Assembly (NCBI GenBank): GCA_037440105.1
Contig: JBBIUS010000014.1
Location: forward strand, 1 to 18,273
Source of the DNA: JBBIUS01 sp037440105
GTDB taxonomy: Bacteria; Patescibacteriota; Patescibacteriia; XYB2-FULL-38-15
Reading direction: 5' to 3'
Length of the DNA stretch: 18,273 bases
A program made the position numbers and the translations under genes. Each line of letters starts with the position of its first letter. Within the stretch, counting starts at the first letter, position 1. Shown here in pieces: positions 7,027-14,615 of the stretch. The notes beneath the pieces were generated by a model, which did not search any database, was not told the origin of the DNA, and saw nothing but the letters and a program-made list of their open reading frames with translations.

Positions 7027-7228
7027 TTGACTATTTTTTCTTAGCCACTTTAGTGGCGTCTTGACTATTTTTTCTTAGCCACTTTAGTGGCGTCTTGACC
7101 TGACTAAAGTCAGTTAGAAATTTAATTTTTGACCCGACTAAAGTCGGTTAGAAATTTAATTTCCGACCCTGACTAAAGTCAGTTAGAAAAAATCTTCTTT
7201 AAATCTTCTTAGCCACTTTAGTGGCGTC
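7027..7228. repeat. Left REP-like hairpin array (six hairpins)
   Basis: Each unit has a 14-nt palindrome of two 6-nt arms around 2 nt, with conserved core ACTAAAGT. Hairpins lie at 7044-7057, 7078-7091 and 7212-7225 (GCCACT arm, inverted orientation), at 7100-7113 and 7169-7182 (CTGACT arm) and at 7134-7147 (CCGACT arm). Forward units are followed by TTAGAAATTTAATTT-like spacers, with unit spacing 34-35 bp. The first two inverted units are an exact 34-bp tandem duplication (7027-7060 and 7061-7094). All six stems are perfect. Confidence 0.85.
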
Positions 7229-7235
7229 AATTGCA

Positions 7236-7784
7236 ATGTCGCGTTTCTTTTTAGATCACTCTTATTATTTTATAACCGTACCAACTATTAATCGTTTTCC
7301 ATTTTTCAATACATTTAAAAGTAAAAAGATTATTTTAGACAGAATAAAAGTTGCTCAGGATCGCTTTGGCCTTGAAAAATTAGATTTCGGAATTATCTCC
7401 AATCATCACCACTGTCTCGCTTATTTTTCAAACGGGCAAATTATTCCTCGTTTTTTGCAATTTATCAATGGCGGCAGCGCGTATGAATTAAATAAAATAA
7501 CTAACAACAAAAAGCCTGTTTGGGACGAATATTTTGTTTATATTCCACGAAGTGAAATTACATTGCAGAAGATCAAAGGTTACACAGTTGGCAATCCATT
7601 AAAGCATGGCGAAGTTAAAGATTTTCAAGAGTTAAAAGTTTATCCTTTTTCTAGTTATAATTTATTTTGTGAGGAAGTGGGCAGTGAACAAGCCAAGGCG
7701 ATTGTGCAATCAGTTATTGCAGTGGATGAAAATGAATTTATTAAAACGAACCTGACTAAAATTGGCCCGACTAAAGTCGGTTAG
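7236..7784 (+). CDS. REP-associated tyrosine transposase (RAYT, Y1/HUH family)
   Basis: About 182 aa from ATG 7236. Family features: YYFITVPTINRFPFF at the N terminus; an HUH-type motif NHHHCLAYF (metal-binding His57 and His59, with His rather than the usual hydrophobic residue between them); WDEYFVYIPRSEITLQKI; and GYTVGNPLKHGEV with the presumed catalytic Tyr116, followed by YPFSSY. This matches the IS200/IS605-like Y1 fold used by RAYTs to nick single-stranded REP hairpins. The GTG at 7221 lies inside a REP hairpin, so ATG 7236 is the better start. The last 11 codons (NLTKIGPTKVG and the stop) are read from REP units, which supply the TAG. The HUH and Tyr residues are intact, so the enzyme may be active. 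Confidence 0.82.
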   Translation: MSRFFLDHSYYFITVPTINRFPFFNTFKSKKIILDRIKVAQDRFGLEKLDFGIISNHHHCLAYFSNGQIIPRFLQFINGGSAYELNKITNNKKPVWDEYFVYIPRSEITLQKIKGYTVGNPLKHGEVKDFQELKVYPFSSYNLFCEEVGSEQAKAIVQSVIAVDENEFIKTNLTKIGPTKVG

Positions 7785-7954
7785 AAATTTAATTTCCGAC
7801 CCTGACTAAAGTCAGTTAGAAAAAATCTTCTTTAAATCTTCTTAGCCACTTTAGTGGCGTCTTGACCCGACTAAAGTCGGTTAGAAATTTAATTTTTGAC
7901 CCGACTAAAGTCGGTTAGAAATTTAATTTCCGAACCCGACAAAAGTCGATTAGA
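7752..7954. repeat. Right REP-like hairpin array (five intact and two decayed hairpins)
   Basis: Intact hairpins lie at 7767-7780, 7867-7880 and 7901-7914 (CCGACT arm), 7802-7815 (CTGACT arm) and 7845-7858 (GCCACT arm, inverted). The outermost units are degenerate: 7752-7765 has lost its right arm and 7936-7949 keeps only four stem pairs. The order and spacing (35, 43, 22 bp) repeat those of the left array. The array ends about 20 bp before cysS. Confidence 0.85.
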
Positions 7955-7973
7955 AGAAAATTAGTTTGAAAAT

Positions 7974-9488
7974 ATGCTTCGGCTTTATAACTCTCTTACA
8001 AAACAAAAAGAAATATTTAAACCGCTTGCAAAACGCAAAGAACTGACTGGCGGACGAAGGGCAAAAAAAGGCTTGGTGACAATGTATAACTGCGGGCCAA
8101 CAGTTTATGACTATATTCACATTGGCAATCTGCGGTCTTTTTTAATTGCTGATTTACTTCGGAGATATTTGGAATTTTCTGGTTACGAAGTAAAACAAGT
8201 TATGAACATCACTGATGTTGGCCACATGACCTCTGATGCTGAAGCTGGGTTAGACAAAATAGAGGCAGCGGCTCAACGTGAAAAAAAGAGTCCAAAGCAA
8301 ATTGCCGAATTTTTTACCCGCGCATTTTTTGATGATATTAAAAAACTCGGCCTTAAACCGGCTTGGAAGTATCCAAAAGCGACCGAACATATCAAAGAGA
8401 TGATTAAGTTGGTGCAGAAATTAATAAAAAATGGTTTTGCTTACGAAGTTAATGGTTCTGTTTATTTTGATTTATCAAAGTTTTCAAACTATGGAAAATT
8501 ATCAGGCAACACAGTGGAAGATTTAATTGCTGGGGCTCGCGTAGAAGTAATTTCAGAAAAGAAACATCCTTATGATTTCGCTCTTTGGATTAGAAATCCA
8601 AAACACTTAATGCAGTGGGACTCGCCATGGGGACCCGGTTACCCAGGCTGGCATATTGAATGTTCTGCTATGTCAATGAAATATTTGGGTGAAACAATTG
8701 ACATTCATACCGGCGGCGAGGATAATAAATTTCCTCATCATGAATGCGAAATTGCCCAGTCAGAAGGTGCAACCGGAAAACAATTTGTGCGTTATTGGCT
8801 GCACATTAAACATTTGCTTGTTGATGGAAAAAAAATGAGTAAATCACTCGGCAATTTTTATACTCTTCGTGATATTTTAGAAAAAGGTTTTTCGCCAAGG
8901 GCTGTGAGATATCTTTTACTTTCCACTCACTATCGCGATCCACTGAATTTTACTTTTGAGGGACTGCGTGCGGCTGAAGAGGCACTGCATCGGCTCGATG
9001 AACTTTGGACTAAAATTAACGAAGCAGCAAAATCGCCGAGTCGGCGCGCTGGCAAAAAAGCAAAAGGACTTCTGCCTCAAGAAAAAAAAGCAGTAAGTAT
9101 TCAAAAAATTATTCAGGAGAGTCGAGAAGATTTTATCCGGGCCATGGACGATGATTTGAACATTTCAAAGGCCCTGGCAGTTTTATTTAATTTCGTACAC
9201 AAAGTAAATGCGGCCTTAGCGCGCGGTGTGGACAGGGCAGATTTAGTAATGGCTCGTCGGCTACTTTTAGATTTTGAAAGCGTTCTAGGGTTTGGTTTTG
9301 AAAAAGTTAGCCTAGAAAAAATTCCAGGAAGAATAAAAAAACTGCTCAAAGAACGAGAAGATGCAAGAGCAGTTAAAGATTGGGCTCGAGCTGACGCGGT
9401 CAGAAAACAGATTGAGAAAATGGATTATATAGTGGAAGACACAACAGAAGGACCAAAAGTGAAATTAAAAATTAAAAATTCAAAATGA
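7974..9488 (+). CDS. cysS: Cysteinyl-tRNA synthetase
   Basis: Charges tRNA-Cys with cysteine in the cytoplasm. 504 aa. Class I signatures: HIGN at 49-52 in NCGPTVYDYIHIGN, and KMSKS at 287-291. The zinc ligands fit the known pattern: C40, C230 (WHIECSAM), H255 and E259 (HHECE), with the C-to-H spacing of 25 seen in the E. coli enzyme. The start MLRLYNSLTKQKEIFKP aligns with the usual family N terminus. It is about 40 residues longer than E. coli CysS, with a Lys-rich insertion near 351-375. The last residues (KLKIKNSK) and the stop are encoded by a 7-bp repeat array, so the C terminus is probably not functional sequence. No Shine-Dalgarno is seen. REP hairpins lie upstream. Confidence 0.96.
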   Translation: MLRLYNSLTKQKEIFKPLAKRKELTGGRRAKKGLVTMYNCGPTVYDYIHIGNLRSFLIADLLRRYLEFSGYEVKQVMNITDVGHMTSDAEAGLDKIEAAAQREKKSPKQIAEFFTRAFFDDIKKLGLKPAWKYPKATEHIKEMIKLVQKLIKNGFAYEVNGSVYFDLSKFSNYGKLSGNTVEDLIAGARVEVISEKKHPYDFALWIRNPKHLMQWDSPWGPGYPGWHIECSAMSMKYLGETIDIHTGGEDNKFPHHECEIAQSEGATGKQFVRYWLHIKHLLVDGKKMSKSLGNFYTLRDILEKGFSPRAVRYLLLSTHYRDPLNFTFEGLRAAEEALHRLDELWTKINEAAKSPSRRAGKKAKGLLPQEKKAVSIQKIIQESREDFIRAMDDDLNISKALAVLFNFVHKVNAALARGVDRADLVMARRLLLDFESVLGFGFEKVSLEKIPGRIKKLLKEREDARAVKDWARADAVRKQIEKMDYIVEDTTEGPKVKLKIKNSK

Positions 9489-9566
9489 AAAATTATGGTG
9501 TGAAAAATTTTGTTTACAAAATTTTTCACAAAATTTATAAATTTTGAATTTTGCCTTGAATTTAGT
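9462..9566. repeat. Heptamer array overlapping the cysS stop codon
   Basis: Five 7-bp units of AAATTNA type cover 9462-9496, crossing the cysS TGA. A perfect 13-bp stem hairpin (9500-9529) sits in the centre, and about five poorer 7-bp units of inverse sense (AAATTTT, GAATTTT) follow at 9532-9566. It resembles the other heptamer elements but has a hairpin as its centre and lies between convergent genes, not before a start codon. Confidence 0.6.
9500..9529. terminator. AT-rich hairpin between convergent cysS and corA
   Basis: GTGAAAAATTTTG (9500-9512) and CAAAATTTTTCAC (9517-9529) form a perfect 13-bp stem with a TTTA loop. Its position between two convergent genes suits a bidirectional terminator, but there is no clean U tract directly after the stem, so its efficiency is uncertain. 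Confidence 0.55.
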
Positions 9567-9577
9567 GAATGCGGTCG

Positions 9578-10495
9578 CTACAACCACCTTTTTCTCTCAA
9601 AAAACCAAAGTAAGCCAAGAGCGCCGAAAAGCATTAGGCTGAGCACTATCCAAAAGCCATACGGATGGTTGGAAAGCGGCATGCCGAGTGTATTCATGCT
9701 AAAAATAGCTGCTAAGAGAGTGAGTGGGAAAACAACGACAGAAAAGATTGTTAAAGTTTTCATGATTTCATTGATTCGGAAGTCAATCAGTGAAACATTT
9801 GTTTCATGGAGAGCGTCGATTGTGTCTTTGTAGTTTTCTAAAAGATCCCAAATTTCTTTAGTGTAGTTTACTAAATTGTTAAAATAAATTTTCAACTGAC
9901 TGATCGGAAAAAATTTAGGCGCTTCAGAAATGAGCAATCTGATAACCTGTTTATGCGGTTGCATGGTTTTTCGGAAATTGACGATGTTTGTTTTGATTCT
10001 GAGAATTTCAGTAATTGTTCCTTTTTCAAATTCGGTGCGCAATTTTTCTTCTACATTGTCTATGTCATTTGAAATGTGGACAAGCATAGGGAAGCAACCA
10101 GCAAGAAGTTCATTTAAGATTTCGTGCAGCAGCGCAGCGGGATTGCGGCATTTTGAATTTTTCTTTTCGCATTTTGAGAAAATATCTTGGAGCGGAGTTA
10201 GTTCATTGTTGTGTACTGTGATAAGCATTTTTTTGGTAATAAAAAAATCAATTTCTGAAGCATGGACGACGCGAGTTTTTCGTTCAAAAACAGGGAATAG
10301 AAGTATCATAAACAAATAGTTTTTTCGAGTCACTAGCTTTGCTCGTTGAAGAGGCGGCAGGCAGTCTTTTAGGTCTAAAGGATGAAAGCCAAATTTTTTT
10401 TCCAGATATTCAATTTCCTTTTGACCATTATTGGCAACATTAACCCATTGGAAATTTTTAGTTTGAAAAGTTTTTATTGTTTTGGGGGAAGGCAT
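9578..10495 (-). CDS. corA: CorA-like divalent cation (Mg2+) channel
   Basis: A CorA-family inner-membrane channel, 305 aa from the ATG at 10495 (a GTG at 10507 would add four residues). The N-terminal cytoplasmic alpha/beta domain (about 1-140) contains FGFHPLDLKDCL and LPPLQRAKL; a long stalk helix follows (about 140-240, with HISNDIDNVEEKL and DALHETNVSLIDFR). TM1 is at about 246-265, then the loop MNTLGMPLSNHPYGFW, TM2 at about 280-299 and a basic C terminus (FFERKRW). The family signature after TM1 is normally Gly-Met-Asn; here it is Ser-Met-Asn (residues 266-268, FSMN). CorA proteins are homopentamers carrying Mg2+, Co2+ or Ni2+. The gene is convergent with cysS and divergent from the 10650 gene. 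Confidence 0.88.
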   Translation of the reverse strand: MPSPKTIKTFQTKNFQWVNVANNGQKEIEYLEKKFGFHPLDLKDCLPPLQRAKLVTRKNYLFMILLFPVFERKTRVVHASEIDFFITKKMLITVHNNELTPLQDIFSKCEKKNSKCRNPAALLHEILNELLAGCFPMLVHISNDIDNVEEKLRTEFEKGTITEILRIKTNIVNFRKTMQPHKQVIRLLISEAPKFFPISQLKIYFNNLVNYTKEIWDLLENYKDTIDALHETNVSLIDFRINEIMKTLTIFSVVVFPLTLLAAIFSMNTLGMPLSNHPYGFWIVLSLMLFGALGLLWFFERKRWL

Positions 10496-10524
10496 ATTTA
10501 ATTGCACAGGTTATTCACATTTAT

Positions 10525-10533
10525 ATTTTAGCA
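10525..10533 (-). promoter_or_regulatory. Extended -10 for corA (minus strand)
   Basis: Read on the minus strand, TGCTAAAAT (10533 to 10525) is a TGnTAnAAT extended -10, 30 bp before the corA ATG. It is divergent from the rightward -10 at 10549-10557. Confidence 0.45.
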
Positions 10534-10548
10534 TAGTTTGAGTAATTG

Positions 10549-10557
10549 TGGTACAAT
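10549..10557 (+). promoter_or_regulatory. Extended -10 promoter for the proline-rich protein/ATPase operon
   Basis: TGGTACAAT at 10549-10557. It would place heptamer element 10568-10645 at the very 5' end of the transcript. Confidence 0.6.
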
Positions 10558-10567
10558 GAAAAAAATT

Positions 10568-10645
10568 AGTAACCAGTAATGAGTAACCAGTAACCAGCAC
10601 AAATTGAAAATTACTCGTTACCCGTTACGGGTTACTGGTTACTTG
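10568..10645. repeat. Heptamer inverted-repeat element 3 (upstream of the proline-rich protein)
   Basis: Five 7-bp units at 10568-10602 (AGTAACC type), an 8-nt spacer at 10603-10610, and five 7-bp units at 10611-10645 (TTACTGG / TTACCCG type) in inverted orientation, ending four bases before ATG 10650. Total 78 bp. The unit sequence is unrelated to the GTATT/AATAC units at 277 and 1475, yet the layout of 5 x 7, about 8, 5 x 7 is the same. Confidence 0.85.
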
Positions 10646-10649
10646 CGTC

Positions 10650-11153
10650 ATGGTTCAACCAAAAAATAAAAAAGAAAATATGAGAGTAGGGCCAGAGCTT
10701 AGGCCAGAAGTGGAAAAAGTTATTCCGTCTGAGAGAAAGGTTGAAATTGAAAGGCCGCCGGTTCCTGAAGTAGAAAAAGTTCCATTGCCGCCTGAGGTGG
10801 CGGAAAAACCGCCTGTTGCACCGCCGCCAGTTTTGCCAATGCCGTTGCGTCCGCCAAAAAGCGAGACTTTGATTAGAGTTGAAAAAATTTTGGAAGAAGA
10901 TTTAAGTGAAATATATTTTAAAATGCCTCCTGATAAGCAAAAAGAATTTAAGGAGAAAGGCGAGGAGACCGCTTCAAAAATTGAAAAATTAATTAAGGCA
11001 GGCAAAGCAGTCGCTAAAAAGATTTTAAAATTGATTCGGGATTGGCTGAAGTTAATTCCTGGAGTTAATAAATTTTTTTTAGAACAGGAAGCGAAGATAA
11101 AGACGGACAAAATAATGGCGATGGCGGAAGGAGAGAAAGAAAGGCATTTATAA
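10650..11153 (+). CDS. Proline-rich small protein, hypothetical
   Basis: 167 aa. The N-terminal half (about 10-75) is disordered-looking and Pro/Glu/Val-rich (RPPVPEVEKVPLPPEVAEKP). The C-terminal half is helical and charged, with YFKMPPDKQKEFKEKGEETA and an amphipathic segment KAVAKKILKLIRDWLKLIPG (about 117-138). No signal peptide or clear transmembrane helix. It ends 13 bp before the T4CP-like ATPase and shares its promoter, so I infer a partner or adaptor of that ATPase. I do not recognise a named family. Confidence 0.75.
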   Translation: MVQPKNKKENMRVGPELRPEVEKVIPSERKVEIERPPVPEVEKVPLPPEVAEKPPVAPPPVLPMPLRPPKSETLIRVEKILEEDLSEIYFKMPPDKQKEFKEKGEETASKIEKLIKAGKAVAKKILKLIRDWLKLIPGVNKFFLEQEAKIKTDKIMAMAEGEKERHL

Positions 11154-11166
11154 TTCCCAAATTTCT

Positions 11167-13812
11167 ATGGAGGAAAATTTTGTAGACAGAAAGTGGGTGA
11201 AAGTTAGAAAATGGTTGCCCATTACTTCATTGGGCGTTCTTTTTGTTTTCTATTTTTATCAAATCATGGTGCCTACTGAAGCAACAAGAGGATTTTTAGA
11301 AAGTCCACTCGGAATTTTTTTGTTGTTCTTGGGCGGAGCTATTTTTGTTTTTTGGTTTTTTATTTATTTACTTCGAAGATTCTTGCATTATAGGACAAAA
11401 GTTTCTGTTTCCTTTCGTAATGTTGTTCTTTTAGTAACTGTCCCAAAAGAAGCAGCCGAAAAAGCTAAAGAAAGAGGCCCGGTTACAACTCAAATGATTC
11501 AAGAAGGAACAGCGGCGGCTGAGGCGCTTTTTGCCACGATTGCCGGGCTTCGAGCCCAGAGAGGTATTTGGTATTGGCTTACCGGCCGGACAGATTATTT
11601 TTCTTTTGAAATTGTGGCAGACAAAGGCTTGATTAGTTTTTATGTTGCGGTCCCAAAGCAAATGCAGCAGTATGTTGAACAGCAAATTAGAGCAACCTAT
11701 CCGGAAGCGTTTATTGAAGAGGTTCCTGATTATAATATCTTTACACCAACTGGTGAGATTCGAGGCGCTTATTTAAAGTTTAGGCGTCCGTATTTTTTTC
11801 CAATTAAGACCTATAAAAAAATGGAGGTTGATGCAATGAGCGCCATGACCAATATTCTTTCGAAAATGGAGAAAAGCGAAGGTGCAGCGATCCAGTTTGT
11901 TATACGTTCAGCAAAAAAAGAATGGCGGCGTTTTGGCATAAAAGTTGCCCAAGAAATGCAGCAAGGTAAAAAATTAAACGAGGCAATGCGGGCGGCAACC
12001 GGGAATCCGATAATGATGGCTTTAAGAGGAATAGGCGATTTATTATCTCCTAAAAAGAAGACAGAAGAAGCAATAAAGCCAAAAGAGGAAATTTACCGCC
12101 TTTCGCCGATGGAAGAAGAAATGGTCAAAGGTTTAGAAGAAAAAGCCTCAAAAGCCGGGGTTGATGTAAATATTAGAGTTGTTGTTTCGTCCCAAAGCGC
12201 GGACCGAGCAAAAATGCTTTTAGATAATACTATAAATACTTTTGCTCAATATAACATTTATCAGTATGGTAACAGTTTTGTAAGTTTTTCTCCCAGCGGA
12301 CGGCGTCTTAAAAAATTGATTAAAAATTTTATCCATCGTGGTTTTGATGAAAAAAGAAAAGTAGTTTTGAATTCTGAGGAGATGGCAAGTTTATTTCATT
12401 TCCCACTGCCATGGACCGAGACGCCAAATATTAGATGGCTTATGGCAAAAAAAGCTGCTCCTCCGGTTAATATGCCTCGCGAAGGTTTAATTTTGGGTAA
12501 AGCGGTTTTCCGTGGTCTGGAAACGATTGTCCGGATAAAAAGAGAAGACCGTCGCCGTCATGTTTACATTATTGGTAAATCCGGCGTCGGTAAATCGGTT
12601 TTAATGGAGAATATGGTCATTCAGGATATCCAAAACGGTGAAGGTGTGGCCGTAGTTGATCCGCACGGTGATTTTGTTGAACATGTTTTAGCAAATATTC
12701 CAAAAGAAAGAGTTGATGATATAATCGTTTTTGATCCATCCGATACCGAACGGCCGATTGGCCTTAATATGCTTGAAGCAAAAGATGAAGCGCAAAAAGA
12801 TTTTGCTGTTCAAGAAATGATTGCTATTTTTTATAAACTTTTTCCGCCCGAAATGATTGGCCCAATGTTTGAACATAACATGAGGAATGTTATGTTGACC
12901 TTGATGGCTGATATCAAAAATCCTGGAACAATCGCTGAAATTCCGAGAATGTTTACTGACCCGGAATTTCAAAAAGTTTGGATTGCTAAATTAAAAGATC
13001 CAGTTGTTCGGGCTTTTTGGGAAAAAGAAATGGCGAAGACTTCAGACTTTCACAAATCAGAGATGTTGGGTTATTTAATCTCAAAAGTTGGTCGATTTGT
13101 GGAAAATGAAATGATGAGAAATATTATTGGCCAGACTCACTCAGGTTTTGATTTGCGTGAAATCATGGATAATAAAAAAGTGCTTTTAGTGAATTTAGCA
13201 AAAGGCAGAACTGGCGAAGTTAATGCCAACCTTTTAGGTTTAATTATTGTTTCAAAATTACAAATGGCAGCCATGGGCCGGGCTGATTTACCAGAAGAGA
13301 AGAGGCATGATTTTTATCTTTACATTGATGAGTTTCAAAATTTTATTACTGATAGTATTGCCACTATTCTGTCTGAGGCAAGAAAGTATAGGCTATGCTT
13401 GACCATTGCTCATCAGTATATTGGTCAGCTTATTACTGGCCAAGACACAAAAATTCGCGACGCGGTTTTTGGCAATGCTGGCACAATGATTGCTTTCCGC
13501 ATCGGGGTTGATGATGCAGAAACAATGGCAAAAGAATTTGCTCCGGTTTTTAATGAATACGATGTTTTGAATGTAGAAAAATATACGGCCTATATTAAAC
13601 TTTTGATTGATAACACGGCTTCCAAGCCATTTAACATGCAAACGCTTCCGCCACAAAAAGGCGATCCGGAATTAGCGCAGGCAATAAAACAGCTTTCGAG
13701 GTTAAAATACGGGCGGGATAGGTCAATTGTTGAAGCAGAGATTATGGAACGCGCTGCCCTTGGCACGCCAGAACGTGTGGCTGGGCCGATGATTGGGGAA
13801 AAGGGTTTATAA
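11167..13812 (+). CDS. Membrane-anchored VirD4/TraG-like (HerA-FtsK class) ATPase
   Basis: 881 aa. Two N-terminal transmembrane helices (about 19-35 and 47-69), then a soluble domain (about 75-430). The C-terminal RecA-like motor has Walker A GKSGVGKS (470-477), VVDPHGDFVEHVL (about 496-508), VLLVNLAKGRTGE (about 672-684) and Walker B YLYIDEFQNF (717-726, D721/E722). LTIAHQYIGQL (about 745-755) and FGNAGTMIAFRIG resemble the DNA-pump ATPases of conjugation coupling proteins. The two TM helices plus motor match type IV coupling proteins, which pump DNA or substrates across the membrane as hexamers. No relaxase or other T4SS gene is in the window, so this could serve DNA uptake, DNA segregation or secretion. 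Start ATG 11167 has no Shine-Dalgarno. Confidence 0.85.
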   Translation: MEENFVDRKWVKVRKWLPITSLGVLFVFYFYQIMVPTEATRGFLESPLGIFLLFLGGAIFVFWFFIYLLRRFLHYRTKVSVSFRNVVLLVTVPKEAAEKAKERGPVTTQMIQEGTAAAEALFATIAGLRAQRGIWYWLTGRTDYFSFEIVADKGLISFYVAVPKQMQQYVEQQIRATYPEAFIEEVPDYNIFTPTGEIRGAYLKFRRPYFFPIKTYKKMEVDAMSAMTNILSKMEKSEGAAIQFVIRSAKKEWRRFGIKVAQEMQQGKKLNEAMRAATGNPIMMALRGIGDLLSPKKKTEEAIKPKEEIYRLSPMEEEMVKGLEEKASKAGVDVNIRVVVSSQSADRAKMLLDNTINTFAQYNIYQYGNSFVSFSPSGRRLKKLIKNFIHRGFDEKRKVVLNSEEMASLFHFPLPWTETPNIRWLMAKKAAPPVNMPREGLILGKAVFRGLETIVRIKREDRRRHVYIIGKSGVGKSVLMENMVIQDIQNGEGVAVVDPHGDFVEHVLANIPKERVDDIIVFDPSDTERPIGLNMLEAKDEAQKDFAVQEMIAIFYKLFPPEMIGPMFEHNMRNVMLTLMADIKNPGTIAEIPRMFTDPEFQKVWIAKLKDPVVRAFWEKEMAKTSDFHKSEMLGYLISKVGRFVENEMMRNIIGQTHSGFDLREIMDNKKVLLVNLAKGRTGEVNANLLGLIIVSKLQMAAMGRADLPEEKRHDFYLYIDEFQNFITDSIATILSEARKYRLCLTIAHQYIGQLITGQDTKIRDAVFGNAGTMIAFRIGVDDAETMAKEFAPVFNEYDVLNVEKYTAYIKLLIDNTASKPFNMQTLPPQKGDPELAQAIKQLSRLKYGRDRSIVEAEIMERAALGTPERVAGPMIGEKGL

Positions 13813-13847
13813 ATAATTACAAAAATTAAACTGTATAAAACAAAACT

Positions 13848-14615
13848 ATGTTAGAAAAAAATCAAAATTCAAACAATTTAAACGCACTCAACAATGATGA
13901 TATAATGGAGCAGCCAGCGGTGATCTCACATGAAGATACGGTAAAAAATTTTGATGTTCAAGTTCATAATATATCCGATAGAGCAGATTTTACAAATTTT
14001 AAAGATTTAGAAATTTCCTTTAACTTTGAGAAGATAGAATTAATTAAAAAACTTTTAGAGGAGGTCCAAAATAATTTACGTCGTATCAGTTTTTTACTTG
14101 GCGAAGATACACTCGAAATAACCGAGAAAATTAAACACGATTTAATAGAAGGGAAATCGGTACTAAAGACAGAAGGCATCTTAGCCGAAAAAGAAAATCA
14201 GACACTAATAAATAAAGACGTGGCATTTAGCGAATCAGGCGAAAGAATTATTGAAGGAGTTTTTAATGGTCAAAATATGATTGGCGATGATGGTAAAGAA
14301 TACATTGTGCCAGCGAACTACGCTTCCAAATCTAAATTGGTGGAAGGGGATATTTTGAAATTGACCATTAACGCGCGTGGTAATTTTATTTTTAAACAGA
14401 TTGGTCCGATTGAACGTTTGAGAGTGATCGGAGTATTAGAGGAAAGCGAGACTGGCGGCTATTGTGTAAGGGCGAATAATAAAAGATGGCGAGTATTAAC
14501 TGCACCAGTTACATATTTTAAGGGCAAATCAGGTGACGAGGCGATTATTTTAATTCCTAAAAACACGCCTTCAAAATGGGCCGCGGTGGAAAATATTATC
14601 AAGAAAAGTGAGTGA
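13848..14615 (+). CDS. Conserved-looking hypothetical protein with a beta-rich C-terminal domain
   Basis: 255 aa, 35 bp after the ATPase gene and probably co-transcribed. Residues 1-45 are polar and disordered-looking. Residues 50-110 are helical and charged (FEKIELIKKLLEEVQNNLRR). From about 125 to 255 there is a compact beta-rich region: SGERIIEGVFNGQNMIGDDG, KEYIVPANYASKSKLVEGD, FIFKQIGPIERLRVIGVLEE, VTYFKGKSGDEAIILIPKNT and WAAVENI. I recall similar C-terminal domains in Parcubacteria hypothetical proteins but know no assigned function. The VEGDILKLTI-like strand pattern is compatible with an OB- or SH3-like barrel; this is speculative. No membrane segment or catalytic motif. Confidence 0.75.
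   Translation: MLEKNQNSNNLNALNNDDIMEQPAVISHEDTVKNFDVQVHNISDRADFTNFKDLEISFNFEKIELIKKLLEEVQNNLRRISFLLGEDTLEITEKIKHDLIEGKSVLKTEGILAEKENQTLINKDVAFSESGERIIEGVFNGQNMIGDDGKEYIVPANYASKSKLVEGDILKLTINARGNFIFKQIGPIERLRVIGVLEESETGGYCVRANNKRWRVLTAPVTYFKGKSGDEAIILIPKNTPSKWAAVENIIKKSE

Larger units (their letters stand above)
7027..7954. mobile_element. REP-like hairpin arrays with their RAYT transposase
   Basis: This unit comprises a left hairpin array (7027-7228), the RAYT gene, and a right hairpin array (7752-7954). The segment 7133-7228 is repeated perfectly (96 bp, direct orientation) at 7766-7861, so recombination between copies would remove or circularise a 633-bp unit carrying the whole transposase gene. 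It sits between the surface protein and cysS, with no sign of having interrupted either. The arrangement matches the known association of RAYT enzymes with REP elements. Confidence 0.78.

Noticed and set aside
7027..7954. CRISPR array
   Set aside because: The regular 34-35 bp spacing at first suggests it, but the units are palindromes in both orientations and the sequences between them are the same, not unique spacers. No cas operon is adjacent.
9510..9833. Plus-strand open frame over the corA 3' end
   Set aside because: It is antisense to the clearly recognisable CorA protein and has no protein-like motifs of its own.
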